DNA of 64,000 nucleotides from Symbiodinium natans (Eukaryota; Sar; Dinophyceae; Suessiales; Symbiodiniaceae). The stretch covers positions 1 through 64,000 of the forward strand of contig CAJNDS010000031.1 in NCBI GenBank assembly GCA_905221605.1. The letters run 5' to 3'. The position numbers and the translations under genes are program-made. Shown here piece after piece: positions 10,962-21,461 of the stretch. Position 1 is the first letter of the stretch; every line of letters starts with the position of its first letter. The notes under the pieces were generated by a model, which was not told the DNA's origin, ran no database searches, and saw only the letters and a program-made list of their open reading frames with translations.

Positions 10962-11720
10962 CTAGCACGCATGATCCACAAGCGTGAAGGTGTCGGTGCG
11001 CCTCCGGAGGGCACGGAATGCAGCCACACCCCCCAAGGCAACAAAGGCCACCGCGATGGCCATCGAGGCCAGGCCTGCGCCCATCAGAGCCGAGGGCACA
11101 TGAAAGCCGGATGAGTAGAGCTGGGTGGGCTGCGCAGGGGCGCTTTGCTGGCACATGCCCTTGAAGATGCTCACGGACTGGGCCTTGGCGCCGACCTGAG
11201 CGGCCTTGTCGAGGGCGGTCTTGAACTGGCTCATGAAAGGAGCTATCTTCGCCTCCTCCGGCTTAGCCGCATCCTCCACCACGTCCTTGGTCAGATCGTT
11301 CATGACCCCTTGGATGGAGTTGGTGGTGTCTCCCACCTCCTTCTCCGCCTGGTTGACGCCATCAATCTGCTTGCAGAGATCCTTTTGCAGGCCGAGCATT
11401 CGCTGCTTCAGGGCATCCAGTTGTGCAGTGTTGCCGATGTCTGTTGCTGCCTGCATCTGGCCGGGGATGGTGGGGATTTCCGCCGTGATGGTATTGATCT
11501 TGGTCATCGCGGAGTCAAGCATTGACTGGGCCTTGTCAATGCTGCCGTCGCTGATCTGCAAAGCCTTTGCGAAATCTGCAGCCTGTGGGTTGTTCTTGAG
11601 CTGATCCTTCATCATTCCACCGAGCTGAGCAGTTGCATCCGTCAGCGACTTTGTGAGACCATCGAAGAATCCCGCCTGTGCCTGCAGGATGAAGGTTGCG
11701 CAGAGGGCAACACGAAACAT
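10962..11720 (-). CDS. array copy 5: secreted/membrane-anchored helical protein, 252 aa
   Basis: This is the most upstream unit in the transcriptional direction. Its protein matches copies 2-4. The spacer 3' of it (10,735-10,960) is the most diverged: the GGGATAAAGCGAAACGATTC block is rewritten, while the CCCGGA/TCCGGG hairpin survives. Upstream homology stops near 11,920, beyond which the DNA is unique. If the array has one promoter, it should lie right of this point. Function unknown. Confidence 0.85.
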   Translation of the reverse strand: MFRVALCATFILQAQAGFFDGLTKSLTDATAQLGGMMKDQLKNNPQAADFAKALQISDGSIDKAQSMLDSAMTKINTITAEIPTIPGQMQAATDIGNTAQLDALKQRMLGLQKDLCKQIDGVNQAEKEVGDTTNSIQGVMNDLTKDVVEDAAKPEEAKIAPFMSQFKTALDKAAQVGAKAQSVSIFKGMCQQSAPAQPTQLYSSGFHVPSALMGAGLASMAIAVAFVALGGVAAFRALRRRTDTFTLVDHAC

Positions 11721-12136
11721 GGCTGCAGGATGACGCAAGAGTCGTAAGGGCACGCTTTCGAGCAATGGGAGCCTTGGACCAGAAGCCTCACAAGCCATCA
11801 CAAGCTAAATGTTCCACAAAAGGCCGCGGTTCATGCCGACTAAGCCCATGCCCGTCTGAATGCAGGAGTCTTTTTCCTTGAAAATCGTATCTCCCACGAA
11901 CACTGACAGCATGGCCATGGAAGCACAACATCTTGAGGCCATGAGCCGTGCAGCCCTGACCTCAAACTGACGGGGTGAAACGATGCGGAATCTTAGCTAT
12001 CTTCGGTTGACACCCTGCCTCAGCTTCCGCCAGTTGACGAACTTGTCAATATCCCTGTGAATGGCGCATGGATTGCACATTGGTCAATGACGTCTCCGCA
12101 GCTTTGTGCTATGAGCTGACTCTAGGAGTAGTTGTC

Positions 12137-12565
12137 TCACAACATGCGCTGCAGCTGCCGTACATCTTCAGCAATGCTTCGGGCTGCCGAGTACCAGTGC
12201 CAAGTCTGCCTCTTGTCTTGACGCATCTTGAACGCGTTGGCCAGGCGCGCAAACTTCTGCATATTGACCTGGCAAGTGCCGCAGCGAGCTGAGCCAAAGG
12301 AGATTTCACCGCCTGAAGCAGAAACGCAAGCACCCACACAGGATCCCCAGAAAGGCATCGGGCGGGGCACCTCTCAAGGTCTTAGTCTTAGAGCCTTTGG
12401 AGCATTTTTATGGTCTATGTCTTTCGCCCTGTCAGCCTTCTCCATTCCGTTCTGCACAGCCAAGGGCGCATAGATGTTGCTCCGCCCCAGGCCTTTCAAC
12501 AGAGGGGCAATTGTCTTGAGGCAGCCTTGGGACCATAAACAGACAAAACAGCCCACTCTGCACAT
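12137..12565 (-). CDS. 3' exons of an unidentified minus-strand gene
   Basis: The terminal exon is 12,137-12,268. A CCAG|GTCAAT acceptor opens 43 codons reading VNMQKFARLANAFKMR and ending QLQRML before TGA. It is strongly protein-like: charged, helical, with no low complexity. A second likely exon lies upstream at about 12,430-12,520 (LLKGLGRSNIYAPLAVQNG), ending near a GC donor at AAG|GCTGAC. The first exons are not identified. The family is not recognised; a basic helical C-terminus is all that can be said. It lies 0.2 kb upstream of the tandem array on the same strand. Confidence 0.45.
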
Positions 12566-12904
12566 GCCCTAGTTGTTGCTGAGAAGACAGCGAAAACAGC
12601 TTCTCTTCTGCGGCACATGCCGGATCACCGCAACATGTCTGAGACTTTTTTAACTTCCTTCACGCGAATCCACGTAGGAGTTTGCGCTGGGGCCGCGCGG
12701 CGCGTTGCTTGTAAGGCCTTGCATTGCAGGCTGCAACTCGGGAGCTAGCAGCTGCCGACCAATTGTTGTGGAGATGGGTCTGGGTCCAACATCCAAGACT
12801 TCCTAGGCCCTAACCCCATGGCCTCAGCAGGACCTTGGGTTGATGGCCCCAAGAACTAAATAGCAGACTCACAAGCAATTCAGAATCTGAATTGGCCCTT
12901 GAAA

Positions 12905-13045
12905 AAAGTTTAAAAAAAAAAAACATAAAAACATAAACGGCGCATACATTGTGCATACATACATACATGCAGACAGACACACACATATAATATATATATA
13001 TATATACACATGTATACATACATATATATATATATATGAGGCAGG
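12905..13045. repeat. poly-A, CATA and TA microsatellites
   Basis: An A-run near 12,909 is followed by ATACATACATACA, then (TA)n blocks at 12,988-13,008 and 13,020-13,037. The 12,570-12,900 interval before it holds no gene I can support. Confidence 0.8.
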
Positions 13046-13150
13046 AACCTTTACGCATGATTTGACATAGGTCTTTCGTTTATATACATTGGACTATTTA
13101 AACCCTAATCTCTTTGGCCAGACACGTTCTGTTGCTGGCTCCTTCTGCCA

Positions 13151-13930
13151 CAAAAGCAGAAGCATTTAAACCTTTGGAAGCCATTATAACTATTTCTTAT
13201 CTAAAACTTCAACAGGTTAACCCTTGTTTTTTTGAGGGAAAGGGAGTAACCACAGAATTGACGAGATTTCGGGCCTAGGGTAATGGACGGAAGGTTTCTA
13301 CAAAGAAAGAGTCTAACCGAGCCTAACCACAGAATTTGACGAATTTGGTGTGTAGGGTTTAGCCGAAAGTTTTTGAAGAGAAAGGGTCTAACCGACGCGC
13401 TTTTCTATACCGTATTGTTTTTACAAAACCCACAGAAGCTACCTGAAACTAAATTGCACAACATTCGTTTCGGTTGCTTCTTTATGTTTGCTGTCTTTGT
13501 TGAATAAGTTGTTCTTTCCGTAGACCTTGCGCTATTTCTCTTTTCTGAAAAAAATCAAATGCGTTTTGTTTTATTATTGTAGTATGAGCCACAGAATTCA
13601 ATCGAAAAAGTCATGTGTCTAGGTCATCTGAAAGCTCTTTTATCTCTGTGTAGGTAATGAATGCCCTTGCCTCTTCTGAAAAGGGGTCCTCCAACGGCTC
13701 CCCTCTCTCCTTCTCTTTTAGGAATGACAGAGCTCCTTTTTTACAACTTATGAAAAAGCCTTTCTCCTACTTGAAGAAGTGTTTACTAGAAAGAGATAGA
13801 GTAGATCTTCCATTTCCTCGAGAGACAGATCTTTCAATGAAAACGAATACAAGAGGACTTTCATGTCCCATTAGGAGAGAGAGGAGCTCTCTCCTGCTGC
13901 ATTAAAAGATAGAGGACGTCGTTCGTGTCT
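13151..13930. repeat. 780-bp dispersed repeat, copy A
   Basis: It is nearly identical to 17,957-18,737 (offset 4,806-4,807), starting at CAAAAGCAGAAGCATTTAAACC and running past the AAAGGAGAGGGGGG run. Differences are a handful of substitutions and one base in a T-run. It contains an 82-codon plus-strand frame (13,657-13,905) that stays open in both copies with two amino-acid differences. I recognise no domain in it. It could be part of an undescribed mobile element. Confidence 0.8.
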
Positions 13931-14039
13931 AGTGTTCATTTCATATAAAGGAGAGGGGGGAGGGGGGGGCGGGGGTGGCCGGCTTAGATAGGGTTTATTT
14001 GGAAGCTGAGAGTCGTGTTTTGGTGTGGTAGATAGAAAG

Positions 14040-14897
14040 GAAAGGGCATGAGAAAGTAGCGAGAGGAGCTCTTCAATTCCCTTCCTTATCTCCTATGCTC
14101 TTTTCCTTCTTATTGCAACAGGAGAAGACAGGAAAAGGGCTTCCATTCCCCTCTTGTTCTTCCTTTCTTGTGTTTTTGTCATTTAGAGAGGAACAGGAGA
14201 AGAGGAGGGAGAGAGAAGGAGAGAGGAGAGATAACAGGAATCCAATTTCAATGGAATAGCAAAGAATACAATAGAAGAGAGATGAATAGAGAAGAGGGAG
14301 AGACAAAACAATGCGCTGAGAAGATGGCACTCTTCTTTATCTTTCCTCAGAGCAGAAGAGATAGGCCGAGAAGAGGGATATGATGAAGTACGGCAAGGTT
14401 TTATCATGCAAGTTCCTTTATTGTGTTTTATCAGTTAAAAGGAAACAGAAGGAGAGAAGGGAAAGGGAAGTGAGAGAGGAGAGACAGCAAGGAGGCCATT
14501 TTATTTTTCTGGAAGGGTACTGAACAGAAGAGAGGAGACAAGAAACAAGGAGACGGAGGAACACAACAAGGCGCACAGGAGATGGCACTCTTCTTTATCT
14601 ATAATCTCTCCCTTCCTTGTCTCTCCCTTTCCCTCTATAATTAAACAAGACAAGACTATTCTTGCTCTTCGCAGATAGGTGCCCTCTCTCCTCTTCAGGA
14701 AGCCCTTGCCCTCATTTTGCTTGCTCTCTGAAACGACAAGGAAACAACACATAGAACGAGAGGAAAGGGAATGAAACAATAGGCAGTGGAGCTCTTCTAT
14801 TTGTTTCCCCATCTCTTTTTTTCTTTTTTCTTTCAAAAAGGCAAAAGAAGCTTCCTTGTGTGTGTTTTTGAGATTTACAGGAGAACAAGAGAAGAGA

Positions 14898-14957
<60 letters not shown>

Positions 14958-15165
14958 GAGAGGAGAGATCAAAAGGAACGCAACTCTAATGGGATAAGCA
15001 ATGACAAGAATGGAAGAGAAATGACGACAGGCGAGGGAGGCGCAAAAATCAGGCAAAGAGAAGACGGTGCTCGTTTTCATCTTTCTTCTGGATCTAATTT
15101 TTCTCTTCTCTTGTTCATTTCCGTTAGAAAGAAAGAAACAAAAGGAAGAACAATGAACATGTAAG
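14040..15165. other. purine/pyrimidine-biased block with (GA)n
   Basis: Long GGAGAGAAGG and TCTCTCCCTT-type stretches alternate, including a pure (GA)n at 14,902-14,952. The Lys/Arg/Glu-rich and Ser/Leu-rich open frames on both strands are by-products of this composition. Short sentences of sequence such as GATATGATGAAGTACGGCAAGG recur at 14,378, 16,119, 19,350 and 20,845, so the block is built from a shared repeat family. Confidence 0.55.
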
Positions 15166-15660
15166 CAAACCCAGCTGATGCTCATGATTTCTCTCTCTCT
15201 CTCCCTATATATGGGCGATGGAACGAGTGTCCTGTTTGATCGTTTTCTGCATCTTCAAGCGAGGAAAAGGGACACCCCACAAGAAAGCACTTAGGGTGTC
15301 CCTTTTGCTCGTTTGAAGACACAGCAAGCGATTAAAAGGGACGCCCGCTCTGGATTGGCAGCAAGCCCAACTGATGCTCATGATTTTTCTCTCTCCCCAT
15401 ATATGGGCGATGGAACGCGTGTCTTTTTGGATCGTTTTCTGCATCTTCAAGCGAGGAAAAGGGACACCACAAGGAAACACTTAGTCAGGGTGTCCTTTTG
15501 CTCGTTTGAAGACACAGAAGGCGATTAAAAAGGACGCCCATTTTGGATCGGCAGCAAACCCAGCTGATGCTCATGATTTCTCTCATATATGGGCGATGGA
15601 ACGGGTGTCCTTCCTGATCGTTTTCTGCATCTTCAAGGGAGAAAGAAGGGCGACAACCAA
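15160..15660. repeat. tandem repeat, unit about 194 bp, with internal inverted repeat
   Basis: Three units start with CCAGCTGATGCTCATGATTT or variants near 15,170, 15,367 and 15,559. Each contains TATATGGGCGATGGAACG and GATCGTTTTCTGCATCTTCA. It also carries a foldback made of CGAGGAAAAGGGACACC and GGTGTCCCTTTTGCTCG. Reverse-orientation copies occur near 19,830-19,990, 20,220-20,290 and 21,330-21,460. Confidence 0.65.
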
Positions 15661-16315
15661 GAAAGAATAATAGCGTCAGATATAGGGAGGGAAATTGAAG
15701 GGCTCCTCTCTTTGCTTAGTCATTCACTTTCCTCTCTTCTTATCTGTTGTTTTCTTCGCTTCAAAAAGCAAAATAAGGGAAAGGAAATTTCCTGAAGAGG
15801 AGAGGGGGCACCTATCTGTAAAGAGCAATCGTTTAGAGGGGAACAGGAGAAGAGGAGCGAGAGAGAAGGAGAGAGGAGAGGAGAGATAACAGGAATCCAG
15901 TTTCAATGGAATGGCAAAGAAAAGAATAGAAGAGAGATGAATAGAGAAGAAGGAGAGACAAAACAAGGCGCTGAGAAGATGGCACTTTTCTTTATCTTTC
16001 CTCCCTCCCTTATCTCTCCCTTCCCTCTTTCTTTTCGAAATAAGAACAACTAAACAGGAAGAATTATGAAAAGGAGAACAGTAAGAAAAAAGAGCAGAAG
16101 AGATAGGCCGAGAAGAGGGATATGATGAAGTACGGCAAGGTCGACGCGCAAGGAGTCACCCTCTGCTTTACCTTCCACTGCTTTATCACGCAAGTTCCTT
16201 TCTTGTGTTTTATCAGTTAAAAAAGAAACTAGAAGGAGAGAAGGGAAAGGGAAGTGAGAGAGGAGAGAGATAGCAAGGTGGCAATTTTTCTGGAAGCGTG
16301 CTGCCGTGTTTGAAG

Positions 16316-16395
16316 AAAACAGGGCGGTTCAACAGTACCAATTTTTTTCAAGACAACCTTTAAGAAAATTTGGTACTGTTGAACCGCCTTGTTTT
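16316..16395. repeat. long hairpin, about 26-bp stem
   Basis: AACAGGGCGGTTCAACAGTA (left arm, 16,316-16,341) pairs with TACTGTTGAACCGCCTTGTT (right arm, ending 16,395). There is one mismatch and a loop of about 28 nt. A partial third arm, AACAGGGCGGCTCCGTTGCC, follows at 16,402. It resembles the other foldbacks in the window. Confidence 0.75.
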
Positions 16396-16399
16396 AAAG

Positions 16400-17760
16400 G
16401 AAACAGGGCGGCTCCGTTGCCTCTTAAAGGAATGAGATACTTTTTTCGAAAATGAGAAAGTGCCGTCTCCACTTTCAATAGGAAAGGAAAGAGAAGCGAT
16501 ATGAAGCAAGCTTCTCCGCCTCTTAAAGGAATGAGGTACTACTTATCTGAATAGGAAATGAGAAAGTTCCTTTTCCACTGTCAATAGGAAAGGAAAGAGA
16601 AGCGATTCTGCGACTCGGAATTCCTCTACCTGGTCCCTACCTCGTAGCTCCTCTACTTACGACATCTTGGCATTAAATTAAAGAGCCATTCATTGTTGAA
16701 CTCAACACATGATGAGTTTCCTCTAGCTGGCAAAAAAGACAACAGGAACACAGTCCATTTTTCCATGATACAATAGGATGGGAGCATGATTTGACGGAAT
16801 GAAGCTGGCGTCTCCTACCTCTTAAGGACTGAGATGAATAGAGCATGAGAAAGTTCGTTTCCACTTACAATCGGAAAGGAAAGGGAAACGATTCTGGAAC
16901 TCGAAATTCCTCTACCTGGTCTGTACCTTGTAGCTACTCTGCTTCTTATTGGTATTAAATGAAGAGCGCCATCGCTGTTTAACAAGACATGAAGAGTCCC
17001 TCAAAGCATAAAGCATGACAAACCCCCTCCAGTCCTCAGGAAGAAAAAGACAGCTCCTTTATCGCTTCATGCCTCTCTAAGTCCTAATCGGATAGGGATC
17101 CATGAAGAGTTCGCCTAGCTGTTAACAGAGGCACCAATCTATTTCCCAATAGGAAAGGAGCGACAAAGCGAACGAAGACATAAAGCCAAAAGCCCCTGTA
17201 CTTCGTAATCGGAGAGGGGAACGGGAGAGCGTGACAGAGCTTTTGCCTCTTTAAACAGCAATGAAGAGAGCTCCTCTACCTCTTATAAAGGAATGCGATA
17301 TGAGAAAGTTCCCTTTCCACTTATTCTGGAACTCGGAATTCCTCTACATGGTCTCTGCTTTGTAGCGCCTCTACTTCCTAGTAGTTACTAAATGAATGAG
17401 CTCCTTCTCCGTCTAACTTAAAACATGAGGATTTCCTCCAGCTGTTAACATGTTAACATAGGCAATGTATTTCCCACTAGGAAAGAAGCATGACAAACCC
17501 CTCCCTTACCCAGTAAGAATGAAGACATAAAGCCAAACGCCCCTTTACCTTGTAACCGGCTAAGGAATGGGAGAGCGTGACAGAGCTTTTGCCTCCTTAA
17601 ACGGGAACGAAGAGAACGCCTCTACCTCAAAGGAATGAGATACTCTTCTCTGATTATGCCATGAGAAAGTTCATTTTCTCTTAATGGGAAAGGACAGAGA
17701 AGTGACGCTAGAAACTCGGAATTCCCCCTACCTTGCATATAGCTCCTCCACTTCTTGGTA
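16400..17760. other. repeat-derived region without a supported gene
   Basis: Degenerate reiterations of GAATTCCTCTACCTGGTC, CTCTTAAAGGAATGAGATAC and AGGAAAGGAAAGAGAAGCGA recur every 200-450 bp (for example 16,600, 16,905 and 17,335). The longest open frames are under 65 codons. This looks like decayed tandem copies of one element. Confidence 0.5.
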
Positions 17761-17822
17761 TTCAACGGAAGCTTAACTAGATTTTGTCCGTCCTCTATTC
17801 GGAGAAATCACGAGAAAACACG

Positions 17823-17877
17823 CTGGTGCGATCTACTCGCTGCCTTTTCACAAAAGGAGGCACGTAGATCGCACCAG
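17823..17877. repeat. perfect 14-bp stem hairpin with inner stem
   Basis: CTGGTGCGATCTAC (17,823-17,836) and GTAGATCGCACCAG (17,864-17,877) are exact complements. Between them a second stem, CCTTTT-CAC-AAAAGG, forms. Flanks carry GTCCGTCCTCTxTTxGGAGA and ATCACGAGAAAA, which are also found in related form around 22,320. It abuts the second copy of the 780-bp repeat. Confidence 0.75.
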
Positions 17878-17956
17878 ACGTCCGTCCTCTGTTTGGAGAT
17901 ATCACGAGAAAACGCGACTGCAAAAATCTGGCGCGACCGACTCACTGCCTGTTCTA

Positions 17957-18737
17957 CAAAAGCAGAAGCATTTAAACCTTTGGAAGCCATTATAACTATT
18001 TCTTATCTAAAACTTCAACAGGTTAACCCTTGTTTTTTTTGAGGGAAAGGGAGTAACCACAGAATTGACGAGATTTCGGGCGTAGAGTAATGGACGGAAG
18101 GTTTCTACAAAGAAAGGGTCTAACCGAGTCTAACCACAGAATTTGACGAATTTGGTGTGTAGGGTTTAGCCGAAAGTTTTTGAAGAGAAAGGGTCTAACC
18201 GACGCGCTTTTCTATACCGTATTGTTTTTACAAAACCCACAGAAGCTACCTGAAACTAAATTGCACACCATTCGTTTCGGTTGCTTCTTTATGTTTGCTG
18301 TCTTTGTTGAATAAGTTGTTCTTTCCGTAGACCTTGCGCTATTTCTCTTTTCTGAAAAAAATCAAATGCGTTTTGTTTTATTATTGTAGTATGAGCCACA
18401 GAATTCAATCGAAAAAGTCATGTGTCTAGGTCATCTGAAAGCTCTTTTATCTCTGTGTAGGTAATGAATGCCCTTGCCTCTTCTGAAAAGGGGTCCTCCA
18501 ACGGCTCCCCTCTCTCCTTCTCTTTTAGGAATGACAGAGCTCCTTTTTTACAACTTATGAAAAAGCCTTTCTCCTACTTGAAGAAGTGTTTACTAGAAAG
18601 AGATAGAGTAGATCTTCCATTTCCTCGAGAGACAGATCTTTCAATGAAAACGAATACAGGAGGACTTTCATGTCCCATTAGGAGAGAGAGGACCTCTCTC
18701 CTGCTGCATTAAAAGATAGAGGACATCGTTCGTGTCC
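17957..18737. repeat. 780-bp dispersed repeat, copy B
   Basis: This is the partner of 13,151-13,930 in direct orientation. The conserved small frame is at 18,464-18,712. Divergence increases abruptly after the G-rich run near 18,760, which marks the boundary of the duplicated block. Confidence 0.8.
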
Positions 18738-18849
18738 AGTTTTCGTTTCCTATAAAGGAGAGGGGGGAGAACGGGGGAGGGGGGGTGGGTGGCTCAAATA
18801 GGGTGTATTTGGAAGCTAGGGCTCGGGTTTTGCCCATGGCAAAGAGAAG

Positions 18850-19970
18850 ATGGTATTCGTCTTCATCTTTCCTATCCTTCTTGTCTTTCTTCTCTCTTGT
18901 TCGTTTCCCTTTGAAACAAAAAAAACCAAAGGAATAACAATGAACATGAAAGGAACTCGCTTTCTTTTCCGTTTGGGCACAAGAGGAGGGAGCATGGAGA
19001 GGGGCCACGGGCAAGCAGCCAACCCCGTTCATGTCCCCAACCATTGAAAAAGGATAAGAAAGGACAAGGGCCTCCATTCCCCTCTTATGATTTCCTTGTG
19101 TTTTTTGTCGTTGAAGAGGACGGAGAGAGAAGGAGGAGGAGAAATAGACAGGATTGCATTTTTAATGGGAAGAGCAAAGACAACAATGGAAGAGAGATGA
19201 ATAAAGGATAAGGAAAGACAAAACAAGGCATCTTCTTTATCGATCCTCTCTCCCTTATCTCTCTCTTCCCTTTTCTTCTCGAAATAAGGAAAACAAAAAG
19301 GAAGAATTATGAAAACAGGAGAAGGGTAAGGAAAGGAAGCCGAGAAAAGAGATATGATGAAGTACGGCAAGGTCCACGCGCAAGGAGTCACCCTCTGCTT
19401 GCCTTTCCTCTGCTTTATCATACAAGTTCCTTTCTTGTTTTTTAATCAGTTGAAAGGTAATAGGTGGAGAGAAGGGAAAGGGAAATGAGAGAGGAGAGAT
19501 CACAAGGATGCCTTTTTTCTGGAAGCGTACTGAAAGGAATAGAAGAGACAGGAAGCAATGAGAGGGACGGACAAAACAAGGCGCAAAGAAGATGACTTTC
19601 CTCTACATCTATCTTCTCTCCTTTGTCCCTTTTGAATGAGAAAACAACCCTTCTTGCTCTTCACAGATAGGTGTCCTCCCTCCTCTCCAGGAAAGCTCCT
19701 TTCCCTTATTTTGCTTTTTGAAGCGAATAAGAACAAGAACAGGTAGGAAGAGAGGAAAGGGAAAGAATAAGTAAAGAGAGGAGCCCTTCAATCCGCCTCC
19801 CTGTCTCTTATGTTCTTTTCCTTCTTAGGGGGTGTGAAGATGCAGAAGACGATTGAAAAGGAAAAGGACACCCGTTCCATCGCCCCTGTATATAGAGAGA
19901 TATCATGAGCATCAGCTGGGTTTGCTGCCCATCCAAAACGCTGTCCCTTTAATCGCTTTCTGTGTGTCAA
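18850..19970. repeat. about 1.1-kb direct repeat, copy A
   Basis: It begins at CTTCATCTTTCCTATCCTTC and matches 20,285-21,420 with small indels (offset 1,434 rising to 1,494). It includes the shared blocks GGAACTCGCTTTCTTT, CATGATGAAGTACGGCAAGG-like sequence and the 19,500-19,736 pyrimidine tract. No gene is visible in either copy. Confidence 0.65.
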
Positions 19971-20284
19971 ACGAGCAAAAGGGACACCCCTAAATGTTTT
20001 CTTTTTGGATGTCTTTCTTTTGCCTTAAAGACACAGCAAACGTAAAAAAAGGACGCCTGCTTCCATCGCACATAGAGAGAGAGAGAGAGAGAGAGAGAGA
20101 CTGAGAATGAATGAGTGAGAGATAGATATTGGGACAGGGAAAGAGAGCAAGCTAAAGAAAGAACGAAAGAAAAAATAGCGACAGGGATACAGACAGAGAG
20201 AGAGAGAGAGAGCTTTTGTTCGGGGGCATCCTTTTTTCTCGCTTGAAGATGCAGAAAACGATCCAAAGGGACACCCGCTCGATA

Positions 20285-21420
20285 GAACCCGTCTTCATCT
20301 TTCCTATCCTTCTTGTCTTTCTTCTCTCTTGTTCGTTTCCCTTTGAAACAAAAACCCAAAGGAAGAACAATGAAAATGAAGGAACTCGCTTTCTTTTTCC
20401 GTTTGGGAGCAATGAAAAGAACCGAGGAGATAAAGCGAGAGGAGGCATATGCTGAAGCATGGAGAGGGGCCACGGGCAAGCAGCCAACCCCGCTCACATT
20501 CCCCAACCATTGAAGAAAGATAAGAAAGGCCAGGGGCCTCCATTCCCCTGATATTCTTATTTTCTTGTGCTTTTTGTCCTTGAAGAGGAGGGAGAGAGAA
20601 GGAGGAGGAGACATAGACAGGGTTGCATTTTTAACAGGAAGAGCAAAGACAAGAATAGAGAGATGAATAAAGGAGCAGGAAAGACAAAACAAGGCACAGA
20701 TAAGATGGGACTCTTCTTTATCGATCCTCTCTCCCTTATCTATCCCTTCCCTCTTTCTTTTCGAAATAAGAACAACTAAACAGGAAGAATTATGAAAAGG
20801 AGAACAGTAAGAAAAAAAAGCAGAAGAGATAGGCCGAGAAGAGGGATATGATGAAGTACGGCAAGGTCCACGCGCAAGGAGTCACCCTCTGCTTACCTTT
20901 CCCCTGCTTTATCATACAAGTTCCTGTCTTGTTTTTTAATCAGTTGAAAGGTAATAGGTGGAGAGAAGGGAAAGGGAAATGAGAGAGGAGAGATCACAAG
21001 GATGCCTTTTTTCTGGAAGCGTACTGAAAGGAATAGAAGAGACAGGAAGCAATGAGAGGGACGGACAAAACAAGGCGCAAAGAAGATGACTTTCCTCTAC
21101 ATCTATCTTCTCTCCTTTGTCCCTTTTGAATGAGAAAACAACCCTTCTTGCTCTTCACATATAGGTGTCCTCCCTCCTCTCCAGGAAAGCTCCTTTCCCT
21201 TATTTTGCTTTTTGAAGCGAATAAGAACAAGAACCGGTAGGAAGAGAGGAAAGGGAAAGAATAAGTAAAGAGAGGAGCTCTTCAATTCCCCTCCCTGTCT
21301 CTTGTGTTCTTTTCCCTCTTGGGGGGTGTCGTTCTTTCTCCTTTGAAGATGCAGAAGACGATTGAAAAGGAAAAGGACACCCGTTCCATCGCCCCTATAT
21401 ATAGAGAGAGATATCATGAG
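20285..21420. repeat. about 1.1-kb direct repeat, copy B
   Basis: This is the second copy of the 18,850-19,970 block. The 20,070-20,210 interval between the copies holds (GA)n simple sequence and GAGAGATAGATA. The copies are similar enough that long minus-strand frames (for example the 78-codon frames ending at 19,500 and 20,994) are shared. Their translations are low-complexity. Confidence 0.65.
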
Positions 21421-21461
21421 CATCAGCTGGGTTTGCTGCCAATCCAAAAAGGTGTCCCTTT

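Larger units (their letters stand above)
6198..11920 (-). repeat. five-unit head-to-tail gene array, period about 1,147 bp
   Basis: The same gene plus spacer is repeated five times. Stops fall at 6371, 7518, 8665, 9812 and 10962, giving periods of 1147, 1147, 1147 and 1150. Units are nearly identical even in the ~390-bp spacer. The left edge fades out near 6198, inside spacer homology (GGAGCACATTGGTCCGGGCT). The right edge ends near 11,920, after the shared GTATCTCCCACGA block. The last spacer differs by small insertions around 10,735-10,880. Tandem, intron-less, near-identical copies are the usual layout of strongly expressed dinoflagellate genes. I found no intact spliced-leader relict in the spacers. 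Confidence 0.95.

Noticed and set aside
6554..11604. Plus-strand frames of 126 and 132 codons in every array unit
   Set aside because: These are antisense shadows of the GC-rich minus-strand gene. They repeat exactly with it and lack a signal peptide or domain.
14712..15185. 157-codon minus-strand frame in the GA-rich block
   Set aside because: Its Ser-Leu run is the (GA)n microsatellite, and the remainder is low-complexity. It is not shared as a protein with the related repeat copies.
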